Shown here piece by piece: positions 26,379 through 35,857 of a stretch of DNA of 50,793 bases. How positions within the stretch are numbered: the first letter of the stretch is position 1; every line of letters begins with the position of its first letter. The position numbers were made by a program, and so were the translations under genes. Source of the stretch: Bacteroidales bacterium (GTDB lineage Bacteria; Bacteroidota; Bacteroidia; Bacteroidales; FEN-979). The DNA lies in the NCBI GenBank assembly GCA_023229525.1, contig JALNZC010000029.1:1-50793 (forward strand), given 5' to 3'. The notes below the pieces were generated by a model, which did no database searches, was not told the DNA's origin, and saw only the letters and a list, made by a program, of their open reading frames with translations.

Positions 26379-28700
26379 TTATATCAACACAATGTAAAAC
26401 CTGAACAAAATTGTATAAAGTGAATAGATCAATGCAAATATTCCAAACCCAATGACCAACCAAGGCAACGATTTTGCATATAATTGTCCGTCATTCGTTG
26501 TTTGTACGACGGATTTCCTTTTTTTGTTACGTTTATCCTTTAGGGAAGTATCGGATGATGGAGTCAGGGCTCTGTTCAGAAATTTTTTCACTGTATTGTT
26601 GTACAGAATAATAAACAATAACGGGCTCAGGGCAATAAAATACCGTCCCTGCACAGCCTGGATCAGCTTATATCCGACCGGATTGCAAAAGACATACATA
26701 GCTGTTTCGACAAAAACAAAACTGGTAAGAAAAATGGTTAACAGGATACATTTTTTCAAAAAATTGATTGTTATCCCTGGTACTGCGTCGCTTAAAGAGA
26801 TGATTATCAAAAGAAAAAGGAATAAATAAACCAGGGGTATCGGTAGTGGAGTATCTACCCATCCAAAAAGTCCGACAAATGCAATAAAATAAAGACCGAT
26901 AAATTTATTGACTGTGTCGATTAATATTTCAATAAATCTTATGGGATTGTCCAGAATATATTTTTTTTGCGCCGGCGGATTATATGGAGAGGCCGGGGCC
27001 TGTGGCAGGGTTTTTTGTTCGGTTTTGGTTTGTTCCGTTTGATTTTGCTGATTTTCTTGTAACGGTTGGGCTTTTAATTTTCCTTGATTTGCCGGTCTGG
27101 ATTCTTCGGGTTTATTTTGTAAGGATGGCTGATTTGCCACCGGTTGTGCTTGTTCAGCAAATGAAAAAAGCGGAATCATTGATGCCTGAGAAACAGAAGA
27201 GGAAACTTTCAGCGAGGTAAAACTTTTGAAAAACTCCTTACTGGGAGCCCATAATTGAGATATCAGAAGCACAGTAACAGTCAGTCCCGCAAAAACCAAC
27301 AGATATTTTTTCCAGGATCCGAATTTTTGTACCGGGATAATCAGGAAAGAGAAAATAGCGATGAAGTAAGGAGGTTTGGAAGATGCGAGTAAAATGGCAA
27401 TCAAAAAAAGAAGGATGATTTCATGGGGTGAAATATTTTGTACTTCATTAAAAGCATATTTAAAAACAATGGCAATGAATAAAAAAGACAAACAAATGGT
27501 TGAAGCGTCGTACGATAGCGAAGCCATAAGGTATATTGTCATCGGCATGATCCCCAGTAAAAAAAATACCCATTTAAAAACAGGGGTAATTTTAATTGCT
27601 AAAAACAGCAGAAAAACAGAGACCAATAGATTGAATATACGTCCAAGATAAAAAAATGAAATCGGGGTGGCCCCGAAGAACCGACCGATAAAAATACCCA
27701 TCGCTTGTGGCAGATAGGGAATTATATAATTTGGCGACTCGGAGTAAGTACGATCTCCCGGAGAGAGTTTTATATCCGATAAGGCCATGATTTCTTTTCT
27801 GCTTGTCTTTTCTGCCATATTAAATTTCATCCGGTCGCTTATAGCAGAAAGTTGCACCAGGGATTTCGGTATGCTATCCTGGTATTTAAAGAGATTGAGT
27901 TCCGAGACCTGATAAGCTCTGTATAAATGCGAAGGTTCGTCCGGAACCTGAAAAGGAGGAGTGATGAAAGCAAACAATAACCCAAAAAACAAAGAAACCG
28001 GTAAAAAAATGTATTCCGGGGCGAGATGTACGTTCTGTATGATTGTTTTAATCTTCTTCGCGAAGACGATAATCAGGCAAATTCCAAGGATGAAAATATA
28101 AAGCATTATCTGAGCTAGCGTAAATATTTTGGTATTGGATTCATAGATTTTAAATCCCATACTTCCTTCAATCGGTGTAACTGATTGTTGATTTTCAAGG
28201 GAGAAAATGACATCATTGTTTTGAATCGCAGTAACGTATGATTTACCAAGATTACTTTTGTTGGTTCTTGCATATACTGAACAACTGTTTGGATTACCGT
28301 CAATAGAATAGATACAGGCAAAAACTTTTTTATTTTTCCTTAAATCCAGAGATTTTTTGAAATCAAAAGACATCCAGACTGCTCCATCGATTTCATCGGA
28401 GGAAAATTTCTTTGTAAAGAGTATCTTGTGTTCTTCGTTTAATAATAGAAAAATATTTTTATTGGGAGTAGCCGAAGGCATTTTTGCAAAGCATACATCT
28501 ATTCTGTTGAGGTATCTTTTTTTGAGTTTAATTTCCTGGACTAACAGGTTTTCCTTGAGAATGCGGCCCCATAAAACGCCATTACTCAATTCGACTTCCT
28601 GCGACGGGAAAACGGAAAGAAGTGATCTGGAAACAGAAATGAGAAGAATCGAACCTAAAAATATGAAAATGCTGATAAGGAGCAGTGTATGCTTTTTCAT
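26379..28700 (-). CDS. DUF2142 polytopic membrane protein (putative GT-C glycosyltransferase)
   Basis: 773 residues. A signal-anchor (residues 5-27) and an extracytoplasmic beta domain (about 40-190) precede a polytopic core with the DUF2142 hallmark ITPPFQVPDEPSHLYRAYQVSEL, in the first periplasmic loop. About ten further helices follow. An unusual feature is a 60-residue Q/P/N/K-rich disordered stretch near residues 515-575, placed in a loop between helices. Members are regarded as membrane glycosyltransferases using polyprenyl-linked donors, though few are tested. It is upstream of and probably co-transcribed with the polyprenyl-phosphate GT2 gene. Confidence 0.82.
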   Translation of the reverse strand: MKKHTLLLISIFIFLGSILLISVSRSLLSVFPSQEVELSNGVLWGRILKENLLVQEIKLKKRYLNRIDVCFAKMPSATPNKNIFLLLNEEHKILFTKKFSSDEIDGAVWMSFDFKKSLDLRKNKKVFACIYSIDGNPNSCSVYARTNKSNLGKSYVTAIQNNDVIFSLENQQSVTPIEGSMGFKIYESNTKIFTLAQIMLYIFILGICLIIVFAKKIKTIIQNVHLAPEYIFLPVSLFFGLLFAFITPPFQVPDEPSHLYRAYQVSELNLFKYQDSIPKSLVQLSAISDRMKFNMAEKTSRKEIMALSDIKLSPGDRTYSESPNYIIPYLPQAMGIFIGRFFGATPISFFYLGRIFNLLVSVFLLFLAIKITPVFKWVFFLLGIMPMTIYLMASLSYDASTICLSFLFIAIVFKYAFNEVQNISPHEIILLFLIAILLASSKPPYFIAIFSFLIIPVQKFGSWKKYLLVFAGLTVTVLLISQLWAPSKEFFKSFTSLKVSSSVSQASMIPLFSFAEQAQPVANQPSLQNKPEESRPANQGKLKAQPLQENQQNQTEQTKTEQKTLPQAPASPYNPPAQKKYILDNPIRFIEILIDTVNKFIGLYFIAFVGLFGWVDTPLPIPLVYLFLFLLIIISLSDAVPGITINFLKKCILLTIFLTSFVFVETAMYVFCNPVGYKLIQAVQGRYFIALSPLLFIILYNNTVKKFLNRALTPSSDTSLKDKRNKKRKSVVQTTNDGQLYAKSLPWLVIGFGIFALIYSLYTILFRFYIVLI

Positions 28701-28818
28701 GATGGTCTATTTCTTAACCGGAACTACCGTAAGCAGATAAAGGGAGGTGTTTTTTACCGATTCTTCCGGCAAAGATAATAGAATTCAATAAATTGGTTTT
28801 GGGAATTACCCTAAGCGT

Positions 28819-30105
28819 CTATTTATCAATTTTCTTGATTATCAGCTTGTCAATCCTGTTCCCGTCGAGGTCAACCACTTCAAATTCGAAGTCTTTCCAG
28901 ATAAACTTTTCACCGGGTTTTGGAATGTGTTTAAGCATGTTCATGGTAAGTCCCGCCAGTGTATCGAATTTTATTTTGTTTTTGTCAAAACCCTGAATGT
29001 TGAATTCATAAGCAAATTCATAAAAAGACATCTGACCATCAACCAGCCAGCTTCCATCTTCACGTTGCAATATCTGGGGTTCATCGGGATTGGGTTGATT
29101 AAAATCACCGACCAGCGCTTCAAGAATATCATTAAGAGTAACCATCCCCACGTTGGAGCCATATTCATCCACTACAAGACCGTAATGAATTTTGTTTTGT
29201 TTGAACGTCTCGAGGGTTTCATACGCTGTCTGTGTTTCAAGTACAAACTGGGCAGGTTTGATCTTATCGGAGATTCTGAATTTCCCATCGCAAATATTCT
29301 CCAGAAACAGATCCTTGATAAAGATAACCCCCACTACATTATCAAGGTCATCTTCACACACCGGGTATACGGAATGAAGTTGCTGTTGCATTTTGATCTG
29401 CATCTCCTCCGGGGTTTCATGAATGTCGAGCCAAACCAGATCTGAGTGATGGGTCATCAGGGAAGAGATTTTCAGATCGCCCATATGAAAAACCCTGGCC
29501 ACGATATCCTGTTCGATTTCCTGAACTTCCCCATCTTCGGCGCCTTCCTGTACCATTGCTTTTATCTCTTCCTCCGTGACTTTGGATTCAGTAGATGGTT
29601 TAATTTTCAACAGGTAAAGAATCATGTCGCCAGCTTTGCTGAGTAACCAGGTAAACGGGAAAGTAATGTAGGAAAGGAACAGTAATGGACCTACCAGGGT
29701 CCTGGATATTCTTTCGGGATTAATAAGTCCGATCCGTTTGGGTACCAGTTCTCCCAAAAGCATAGACACAAACGTCACAAGTATAACAACTATGATAAGC
29801 GCCACAGAATGACTAATTCCGGGGTCCATTCCCATATTGCTGAGAAGTTCAGCTGCTGAATGGGAAAGTGCATCACTGGAATAAACCCCGGTAAGAATTC
29901 CGATAAGGGTTATCCCGATTTGTACCGTCGATAAAATCCGGGAAGGGTCATTGGCATTTTCAAGGGCCAGCTTTGATCGTTTATCCCCTTTCCGGGCTTC
30001 GATGTCAAGTTTGGTTTTTCGTGCAGAAACCAATGCAATTTCTGCCATCACAAACAATCCATTGACCAGAAAAAGGAAAAGTAATATGATAATTGCAGAA
30101 GTCAT
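28819..30105 (-). CDS. CorC/HlyC-family membrane protein (DUF21 + CBS pair + CorC_HlyC domain)
   Basis: 428 residues from the ATG at 30105, chosen because it starts directly at the first helix (TSAIIILLFLFLVNGLFVMAEIALVSA); an ATG at 30135 would add ten residues. The DUF21 transmembrane domain (1-190) has FVMAEIALVSARKTKL. A CBS-domain pair follows (about 210-335, with VYPVCEDDLDNVVGVIFIKDLF and YGLVVDEYGSNVGMVTLNDILEALVGD) and a C-terminal CorC_HlyC domain with FDTLAGLTMNMLKHIPKPGE. The family includes magnesium/cobalt efflux proteins and Bacteroidota GldE. 'Hemolysin' is a historical name. Unrelated to the polysaccharide locus. Confidence 0.9.
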   Translation of the reverse strand: MTSAIIILLFLFLVNGLFVMAEIALVSARKTKLDIEARKGDKRSKLALENANDPSRILSTVQIGITLIGILTGVYSSDALSHSAAELLSNMGMDPGISHSVALIIVVILVTFVSMLLGELVPKRIGLINPERISRTLVGPLLFLSYITFPFTWLLSKAGDMILYLLKIKPSTESKVTEEEIKAMVQEGAEDGEVQEIEQDIVARVFHMGDLKISSLMTHHSDLVWLDIHETPEEMQIKMQQQLHSVYPVCEDDLDNVVGVIFIKDLFLENICDGKFRISDKIKPAQFVLETQTAYETLETFKQNKIHYGLVVDEYGSNVGMVTLNDILEALVGDFNQPNPDEPQILQREDGSWLVDGQMSFYEFAYEFNIQGFDKNKIKFDTLAGLTMNMLKHIPKPGEKFIWKDFEFEVVDLDGNRIDKLIIKKIDK

Positions 30106-30150
30106 TTTTATCCAATTTTTAATCCAGTTGAACAAAGATACGATAAAAAC

Positions 30151-30286
30151 GGATGCTGGATGAAAGGTCGCTGCGCTCCCGATGCAGGATGCGGGATAAA
30201 AGGTCGCTACGCTCCCGATGCAGGATGAAAGGTCGCTGCGCTCCCGATGCAGGATGCAGGATGCTGGATGCTGGATGCTGGATAAA
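30151..30286. repeat. Composite tandem array, 22+7n spacing (array shared with 38993-39222)
   Basis: Three copies of the core GGTCGCT-n-CGCTCCCGATG, starting near 30166, 30202 and 30231 (spacings 36 and 29 bp), are joined by 7-mers of the GGATGCT/GGATGCA type, which also flank the cores. The reverse complement is the same element found at 38993-39222. It lies between two minus-strand genes. Confidence 0.9.
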
Positions 30287-30311
30287 TCTAAAATCTTAAT
30301 CGTAAATCGTA
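30281..30311. repeat. ACGATTT-type repeat word
   Basis: The minus strand reads TACGATTTACGATT followed by GATTTTAGATTT. Near-identical words occur at 47473-47510 in a different operon, also next to a tandem array. A low-complexity dispersed element of unknown role. Confidence 0.5.
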
Positions 30312-30326
30312 CCTTGTAATTCTCTT

Positions 30327-30860
30327 CTAAGCTTTTTCGTGCAATGGTTTTTCTTCAAATGTCACTGTGGCAGAATAGATGAAAAGTGCTCTGAGTTTAT
30401 CCCAGAAATTACCACCCAGTACAAACAGGCTTGAGACGAAGACAAGGTCGAAAAAGAAGTGAATGAAGGACCGGATAACATAGGCTTCCGGGAAAAGGTG
30501 CGGGGCATAGGATAGAATATAATTAGGGATAAATGGGATTATGAAAAGAAAAAGTCCAAAATTATAACGTGTCGGGCTGACCATGTGCGGGATGGCTGTC
30601 CGTCGATAAAGATGCATTTTATATTTTATCCAGAGGTAGGATGATTTCCCCATAATACCAATGGAAATGATCTTCATCAGTGGAGCACTGACCCAGAATA
30701 CGGTCAGTATTATTCCTTTCAGAAAATGAGATTCGACATGACCTTTCAGAACAAGCCCCGTGGGGAGCATAAATAATGAAAGAACAAAGATAGAAAGTCC
30801 GAGGTAAAACCGGAAGCCCGGATTTTCGGGAGCCTGGACGACAATATTATTGTGCTTCAT
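30327..30860 (-). CDS. Four-helix membrane protein, transporter-suffix-domain-like
   Basis: 177 residues with four hydrophobic segments (about 18-38, 47-68, 100-120, 128-150) and the C-terminal motif LGGNFWDKLRALFIYSATVTF. The FWDKLRALF signature is reminiscent of 'transporter suffix domain' proteins, a small membrane family of unknown role. It lies 18 nt downstream of the EamA transporter gene, so the two may be co-transcribed. No catalytic residues are evident, and I would not assign a function. Confidence 0.65.
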   Translation of the reverse strand: MKHNNIVVQAPENPGFRFYLGLSIFVLSLFMLPTGLVLKGHVESHFLKGIILTVFWVSAPLMKIISIGIMGKSSYLWIKYKMHLYRRTAIPHMVSPTRYNFGLFLFIIPFIPNYILSYAPHLFPEAYVIRSFIHFFFDLVFVSSLFVLGGNFWDKLRALFIYSATVTFEEKPLHEKA

Positions 30861-30878
30861 ATGGCAAAAAGAATAAAG

Positions 30879-31790
30879 TTAAAGAAAAAAGATGGCTACT
30901 CCGGATACGGCCAGGACGGCTCCGATAATTTCCCTCGGTGTTACTTTTTCTTTATAAATCAACATTGACGGAGGAATAATAAGTACCGGAACCAATGCCA
31001 TGATCGTGGCTGCAATGCCGGTATCGGCATATTTAATGGAAATCAGAGAAAAAGAGACTCCGAGAAAGGGGCCAAAAAAAGCACCGAGCGTAAGCTGGAG
31101 CATAGGTTTACGGTATGTAAGACCGCGAAAAGCTTCTTTCCAAAGCCGTAAACTAAAAAACAACACAGAAAAACCAATGATTCCGGCAATGACACGAATC
31201 TGGGTAGCAGCAAAAGAATCGTATCCCTGCATCCCAAATTTACTCAGTACAAGTCCGCCGGCCTGGCCCAGAGCTCCACCGAAACCAAGTAAAATGCCCC
31301 AGATAGGATAGTTGAATTTCTTTTTAGGTAATCCGGAAATGGTTTCATCCTGTATCCGTTTTTTTAACACCACAAGGGCAATCCCACTCAGGGTAAGGGT
31401 CATACCGATCCAGCTGACAAGGTGGAGTTTTTCGCCCAGAATGATCCATCCGATCAGGGCTGTAAGCGGGGGCGCCAATGCCATCATGAGCATGGAAACG
31501 CGGGCGCCAATCACAACGAATGCTTGAAAAAGACACAGATCTCCGAAAACAAATCCAATGAGACCGGAGACTGAAAGGTAAAACCAGGTACGCGGGGAAG
31601 CATCCAACGGCAGGAAAGAACCACGATAAAAATAGACGAAAAGAGTCAGAAAGCAAAAACCGATAATCAACCGGAGCAGGTTCACGACCAGGGAACCTAG
31701 TTTTCTGCTGGCTGCTTCAAAAGCAAGTGCAGTTACCGTCCAAAACATGGCAGTAAGCAAGGCAGCCAATTCGCCGATATGGTGTGTCAC
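30879..31790 (-). CDS. EamA/DMT-family transporter
   Basis: 303 residues with ten hydrophobic helices arranged as two five-helix EamA halves. The conserved ends are ALLTAMFWTVTALAFEAASRKLG in the first half and GLVLSKFGMQGYDSFAATQIRVIAG in the second; both have the PPLTALIGWIILGEKL / PPSMLIYKEKVTPREIIGAVLAVSGVA pattern that closes each half. Such carriers export amino acids or other small metabolites, and the substrate is not predictable. It is followed closely by the small membrane protein gene and preceded by the EnvC-like gene. Confidence 0.9.
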   Translation of the reverse strand: MTHHIGELAALLTAMFWTVTALAFEAASRKLGSLVVNLLRLIIGFCFLTLFVYFYRGSFLPLDASPRTWFYLSVSGLIGFVFGDLCLFQAFVVIGARVSMLMMALAPPLTALIGWIILGEKLHLVSWIGMTLTLSGIALVVLKKRIQDETISGLPKKKFNYPIWGILLGFGGALGQAGGLVLSKFGMQGYDSFAATQIRVIAGIIGFSVLFFSLRLWKEAFRGLTYRKPMLQLTLGAFFGPFLGVSFSLISIKYADTGIAATIMALVPVLIIPPSMLIYKEKVTPREIIGAVLAVSGVAIFFL

Positions 31791-31802
31791 AACTAGATCC
31801 TC

Positions 31803-33095
31803 CTAATATCTTCCGGCAAGCCATTCTTCAGGATTCTGAATTGTTTTGCCTCGCCAAATTTCAAAATGCAATTCTGCTTTCTGATCATCCGGGTTGGTAT
31901 GAACCTTGCCGATTATTTGTTTGGCCGATACTTCCTGGCCATCCCGAACGCCGACTTCCTCCAGGTTGGAATACACGGTAAGGTATTCGCCATGCCGGAT
32001 GATCACTACTTTATTGAGATTGGGAAAAGATTTCACCCAGCTCACCCGTCCGCCAAATACCGCTTTGACAACCGCATCCCGTTCAGTCATAATATCAATC
32101 CCGTTGTTTTTAACTTTAACGTATTCCAGAACCGGATGTGGATGTTCGCCGAAACTACCTGAAATGAACCCCCGGTCACAAGGCCAGGGTAAGCGCCCCC
32201 GGTTGGTTGCAAAGGAAGTGGAGAGCTCTTTTTCACGGGGTGTCAGCTCCAGGACTGACCTTGAATTCGGTTTCCCGGATGCTGCGGCTCTTTTATCCCT
32301 TGTTTCCCGTTTCCTGTTTCGTTCTTCAGAAACTTTGATCTCTTCAGCGATCAGTTTTTCTATTTCGTACTCGAGACGTTGTGCTGCCTGCTGTTTGGTC
32401 TTCAGGGTTTTTAGAAGTTGTTTTTCCTTGGAGGTGAACTCTTTAACTGCTTTTGCTTTATCCAGTTTTTCACGATCGAGTTTTTGTTTTTCCATTTGTT
32501 GCGCCTGGATCAATGTCAGTTTTTGGTTTTTAATGTTTTCGAATTCCTTTCTTTGATTATCAATGGCTGTTTGCGTTGATTCAATCTGTTGTACCTGCCG
32601 GCGACGCCACGACGCATATTGCTGGTAATACTTCAGTCGCTGATAGGCTTGATTAAAATCCTTGGCTGAAAAGATAAACATCAATTTATTGCGGCCGTTC
32701 ATGATCCGGTAAGCATGATAGATCATCCTGGCATACTCGGATTTCATTTCCTGCAATTGCTGCGACATCCGGCTAATCTGAATATTCTCCACCGAAATTT
32801 TTACCTGCACGTCTTCCAGTTCTGCATTGATCGTAGTAATCAGGGCTTCCCTGCTGCGGATTTTTTTTGTCAGAATCTGAAGATTATCCAGGGAGGTTTG
32901 TTTGTTTTTCTGGGTGGTTTCAAGCAGTTCATTGGTATACCGGATTTCTTCTTCGATCTGATGTTTTGTTTTCTGAAGTTTTTCCTTGTCTGCTTTCGTT
33001 TGAGCATAAACAGGTAGAAAGAAAAGGAGGAAAACCAGATCCATCAGCAGGGTAAATTTGGAAATTGCCTGAAAAATTGGCTTTTCTGTTTTCAT
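31803..33095 (-). CDS. EnvC-like murein hydrolase activator (coiled coil + degenerate LytM domain)
   Basis: 430 residues. A signal peptide (about 1-33) leads into a long coiled coil (35-265) and a C-terminal LytM/M23-fold domain (about 310-430). The zinc ligands look degenerate. The usual H-x-G-x-D is NNGID, the Y-x-H-L is YSNL, and the HLHFE is ELHFE, so peptidase activity is unlikely. This matches EnvC, which activates amidases during septum splitting and does not cut peptidoglycan itself. It is downstream of a DUF4292 lipoprotein and a TPR protein gene in the common Bacteroidota order. Confidence 0.88.
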   Translation of the reverse strand: MKTEKPIFQAISKFTLLMDLVFLLFFLPVYAQTKADKEKLQKTKHQIEEEIRYTNELLETTQKNKQTSLDNLQILTKKIRSREALITTINAELEDVQVKISVENIQISRMSQQLQEMKSEYARMIYHAYRIMNGRNKLMFIFSAKDFNQAYQRLKYYQQYASWRRRQVQQIESTQTAIDNQRKEFENIKNQKLTLIQAQQMEKQKLDREKLDKAKAVKEFTSKEKQLLKTLKTKQQAAQRLEYEIEKLIAEEIKVSEERNRKRETRDKRAAASGKPNSRSVLELTPREKELSTSFATNRGRLPWPCDRGFISGSFGEHPHPVLEYVKVKNNGIDIMTERDAVVKAVFGGRVSWVKSFPNLNKVVIIRHGEYLTVYSNLEEVGVRDGQEVSAKQIIGKVHTNPDDQKAELHFEIWRGKTIQNPEEWLAGRY

Positions 33096-33109
33096 TTGAA
33101 TCAGAATAA

Positions 33110-33946
33110 CTATTTCACAAGTTCGTAGCTGGCCGGGATTTTAAAAGGAAATTGTTGTGGTAAATCAATGACAATCCTGGAAAAGCTGGTCTGCACCTTT
33201 ATGGTATTTTCGGCCCAAATGATATAATTCATTTCTTTGGGAAAAAGTTGTCCACTTACCATTTCAAAGGTCCCATAATTTGATTCAAGTTTAATGTTAT
33301 CGCGCCGGATCTCTTTCACTTCTGCATGTGTGATTTTAAAATTCTGCGGATCAAGCCAAATATTTTGAATAAATATCTTCAAAGTATCCTGGTTGTTGTG
33401 AACATATTTTTTGAGCTTATGCCGGGCGCTGGTAGAAAGTTTGTAATCACCCCTGTCGACTGATGCACGGAATTTTCCATTCTCGTAAAACTGCAGATCG
33501 TTACCAAGCATAATTGCTTGTAGTATATCATAGTCGATATTGGTATTTAAAAACCGGTTAACATATTCATAATCACCGATGAAGTAGGTGTTGTTCAGCC
33601 TGTTGATCAATTTAACCGAATCCTGGGAAATCATGACCCGCACAGCTTCGATTCCAAGCATGGGTGTAAGGGAAATCCAAATCAGGCTGTCTTTCCTAAT
33701 TCGTATCTGTCCGCTGAAGGAATTGTTCTTCCCATTATTTGTATATTCTGCCGAAAACCTTGCGGAAAACCAGTTGAATTTTAACTCTTTCTCTTTTAGT
33801 TTTGAGAACAGGTAATCGGCTCCTTCTTCCCTGATTGGGGCGACCATGACTTTTCGTGTAGGACTGCAGGATTCAAAAAGAAAAAGGATCAAAAGAAAAC
33901 CCGGAATAAAAAAGCGAACACAAGTCTTGAGGTGGATCATCGTCAT
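33110..33946 (-). CDS. DUF4292 lipoprotein
   Basis: 278 residues with a lipoprotein signal ending in LFESCSPTRK, so probably anchored in the outer or inner membrane by Cys at about residue 27. The rest resembles the LolA/LolB-like beta fold that DUF4292 belongs to: FNWFSARFSAEYTN, FSGQIRIRKDSLIWISLTPMLGIEAVRVMISQDSVKLIN. It may have a part in lipoprotein or envelope-component handling, but function is not established. Its start overlaps the TPR gene by 4 nt, and an EnvC-like gene follows after 14 nt. Confidence 0.88.
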   Translation of the reverse strand: MTMIHLKTCVRFFIPGFLLILFLFESCSPTRKVMVAPIREEGADYLFSKLKEKELKFNWFSARFSAEYTNNGKNNSFSGQIRIRKDSLIWISLTPMLGIEAVRVMISQDSVKLINRLNNTYFIGDYEYVNRFLNTNIDYDILQAIMLGNDLQFYENGKFRASVDRGDYKLSTSARHKLKKYVHNNQDTLKIFIQNIWLDPQNFKITHAEVKEIRRDNIKLESNYGTFEMVSGQLFPKEMNYIIWAENTIKVQTSFSRIVIDLPQQFPFKIPASYELVK

Positions 33947-35820
33947 TCAACCAGTTTTTTTTCTGCAATTTTTTTATCCAACCATTCCGAGCCTTTTCCT
34001 TTTTTCTTAGCCTGCATCCAGTAATCCAGCGCCAGGGCCTTATCTCCCAGCTGGTACAAGATATCGCCGTAATGTTCAAGGACTTCGGCGCTTGTTTCTT
34101 CCTTATTCTGTAAGGCTTTTGATACCCATTCACGGGCATTATCAAATTTTCCCTGTTTATAAAGAACCCAACCATAAGTATCCTGAAAAGATGCATTTTC
34201 CGGTTCCAGTGTGACTGCTTTTTTTGCCATCTTCTCTGCTTTATCCAGCTCCTTTCCCTCCAACGACAGATAGTAGGCATAGTTATTCAGTACATAGGCA
34301 TTATCCTCCTTGGCCTGCAGGGATCTTTCGTAAGCCGTAAATGATTCGGTCTCCCTGTTGAGTGCATGCAGGGCATCGCCCTGGTACATATAAAACTGTG
34401 CGAGCAGATCGTTGTTATCCACAACAAGTTTTGCTCCTGCCAAGAGTGGGACTAACGCTTCTGCATTTTGCTTTAACTGCATGTATCCGATTCCGGCGAA
34501 AAGAAAAGGAAGTGGCTGTTCAGGGAATAGTTCGTTAGCACGTTGACTATAAGTAAGCAAGTGCTCATAAAATCCAAGTTGAATATCAAGACGTAATATT
34601 TGTTCCCAAATCGCATAACGGCTGCTATCGAGAGTTAAGGCTTTTAAAAATGTTTCCCTGGCTTCGGGAAATTTCTGATCCTGTGTCAGCAAATCGCCAT
34701 AAATAGAATATACCCTCGGGTCTTTGGGGTGTGTATTTATCAGGATTTCCGCCAGGGTAAATGCTTCTCCTCTCAGATCGTTATATATTTGATTTACGGT
34801 ATAAAACGAAAGCATTATGTTGATCTTTGCATCAACATCCAGATTGGGATTTGCAAATCCCAGTTTCAATTCTTCGAAAGCTTTTAATTTATTCCCGGTT
34901 TTCCTATAATAGTCCGCCATCGACATATGTATATATGCGTTGTCGGGATCGATGACAGAAATCTGTTTATAGATTTCAAGGGCTTTGTCCGGCATGGAAT
35001 TCGACATATAGAATTCGGCCAGAATGGAATAATACCTACTTTCGCCCGGGAAAGCAGTGATCAGCTTTTTGAGTTCATTCTCAGCGTCTTTCAAATCATT
35101 TTGATGGAGATAAATCTTTTCTTTCTGAAGGGAAATATCCTCCGAAACACCTGCATTTTCTTCGATTTTATTGTAGATCCGGATAGCGTCGTTATATTTT
35201 TCGACCTGAAGGTAAAGCGCAGCAAGCTGATAAAAATAATCGAGGTTCCCGGGATTCTCCGCAACGATCTTTTCATAGATTGATACGGCATCGGTGATGT
35301 TGCCTGCCATCTGATAAAGCTCAGCCAGAAACAGTGTGAACCAGATGTTACCTGGATCAAGGGCGACTGCATGTTTGGTAAGAGCAATGGCTTCGGAATA
35401 ATTTTTTTGTGTGGCTTCAAGCCGGCCTGCTTCAAAATACCCGACCGGATCCGAAGGATATCGGTCAATGTATCGACGGAATATTTCGAGCGCTCCCGTG
35501 ACATTCCCGATCAACGCTTCTTTCTTGGCATTGATCAGTATCCCATTGTTTCCGATTTTTTTTAGTGGCTGGGGTTCCTGATCATGTGTTGATTTATTTT
35601 TGTTCCGGTCTTGATGATTCTCATTGTAATCAGCAAGGAATCTTCGATCCTTGCTGATATGATTCGTGTGCGCCAACCCTATTGAAAGCAACGGAGAATC
35701 CAGCCACAGAGGTTCAACCATTCCGGGGATGTATGCCTGAATACAAACAGGAAAGCATATGCCCAAAACCGTGAACAAAAAGACAGATATAACATTATTT
35801 TTTAATATCTTCATTACCAA
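33943..35820 (-). CDS. Large TPR-repeat protein
   Basis: 625 residues with an N-terminal hydrophobic signal (about 8-28) and then tandem TPR units over most of the length, for example YFEAGRLEATQKNYSEAIALTKHAVALDPGN and YILNNYAYYLSLEGKELDKAEKMAKKAVTLEPEN. It probably sits in the periplasm or outer membrane as a protein-protein scaffold. The same protein lies next to DUF4292 and EnvC-like genes across Bacteroidota, which suggests an envelope role. No enzymatic motif. Confidence 0.88.
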   Translation of the reverse strand: MVMKILKNNVISVFLFTVLGICFPVCIQAYIPGMVEPLWLDSPLLSIGLAHTNHISKDRRFLADYNENHQDRNKNKSTHDQEPQPLKKIGNNGILINAKKEALIGNVTGALEIFRRYIDRYPSDPVGYFEAGRLEATQKNYSEAIALTKHAVALDPGNIWFTLFLAELYQMAGNITDAVSIYEKIVAENPGNLDYFYQLAALYLQVEKYNDAIRIYNKIEENAGVSEDISLQKEKIYLHQNDLKDAENELKKLITAFPGESRYYSILAEFYMSNSMPDKALEIYKQISVIDPDNAYIHMSMADYYRKTGNKLKAFEELKLGFANPNLDVDAKINIMLSFYTVNQIYNDLRGEAFTLAEILINTHPKDPRVYSIYGDLLTQDQKFPEARETFLKALTLDSSRYAIWEQILRLDIQLGFYEHLLTYSQRANELFPEQPLPFLFAGIGYMQLKQNAEALVPLLAGAKLVVDNNDLLAQFYMYQGDALHALNRETESFTAYERSLQAKEDNAYVLNNYAYYLSLEGKELDKAEKMAKKAVTLEPENASFQDTYGWVLYKQGKFDNAREWVSKALQNKEETSAEVLEHYGDILYQLGDKALALDYWMQAKKKGKGSEWLDKKIAEKKLVE

Positions 35821-35857
35821 AATAATTCATTTTTAAAAGAAGTTCAAATCCGACCAT

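Noticed and set aside
31906..32556. Plus-strand ORF of 216 residues
   Set aside because: Antisense shadow of the EnvC-like coiled coil, serine/phenylalanine-rich with no homology pattern.
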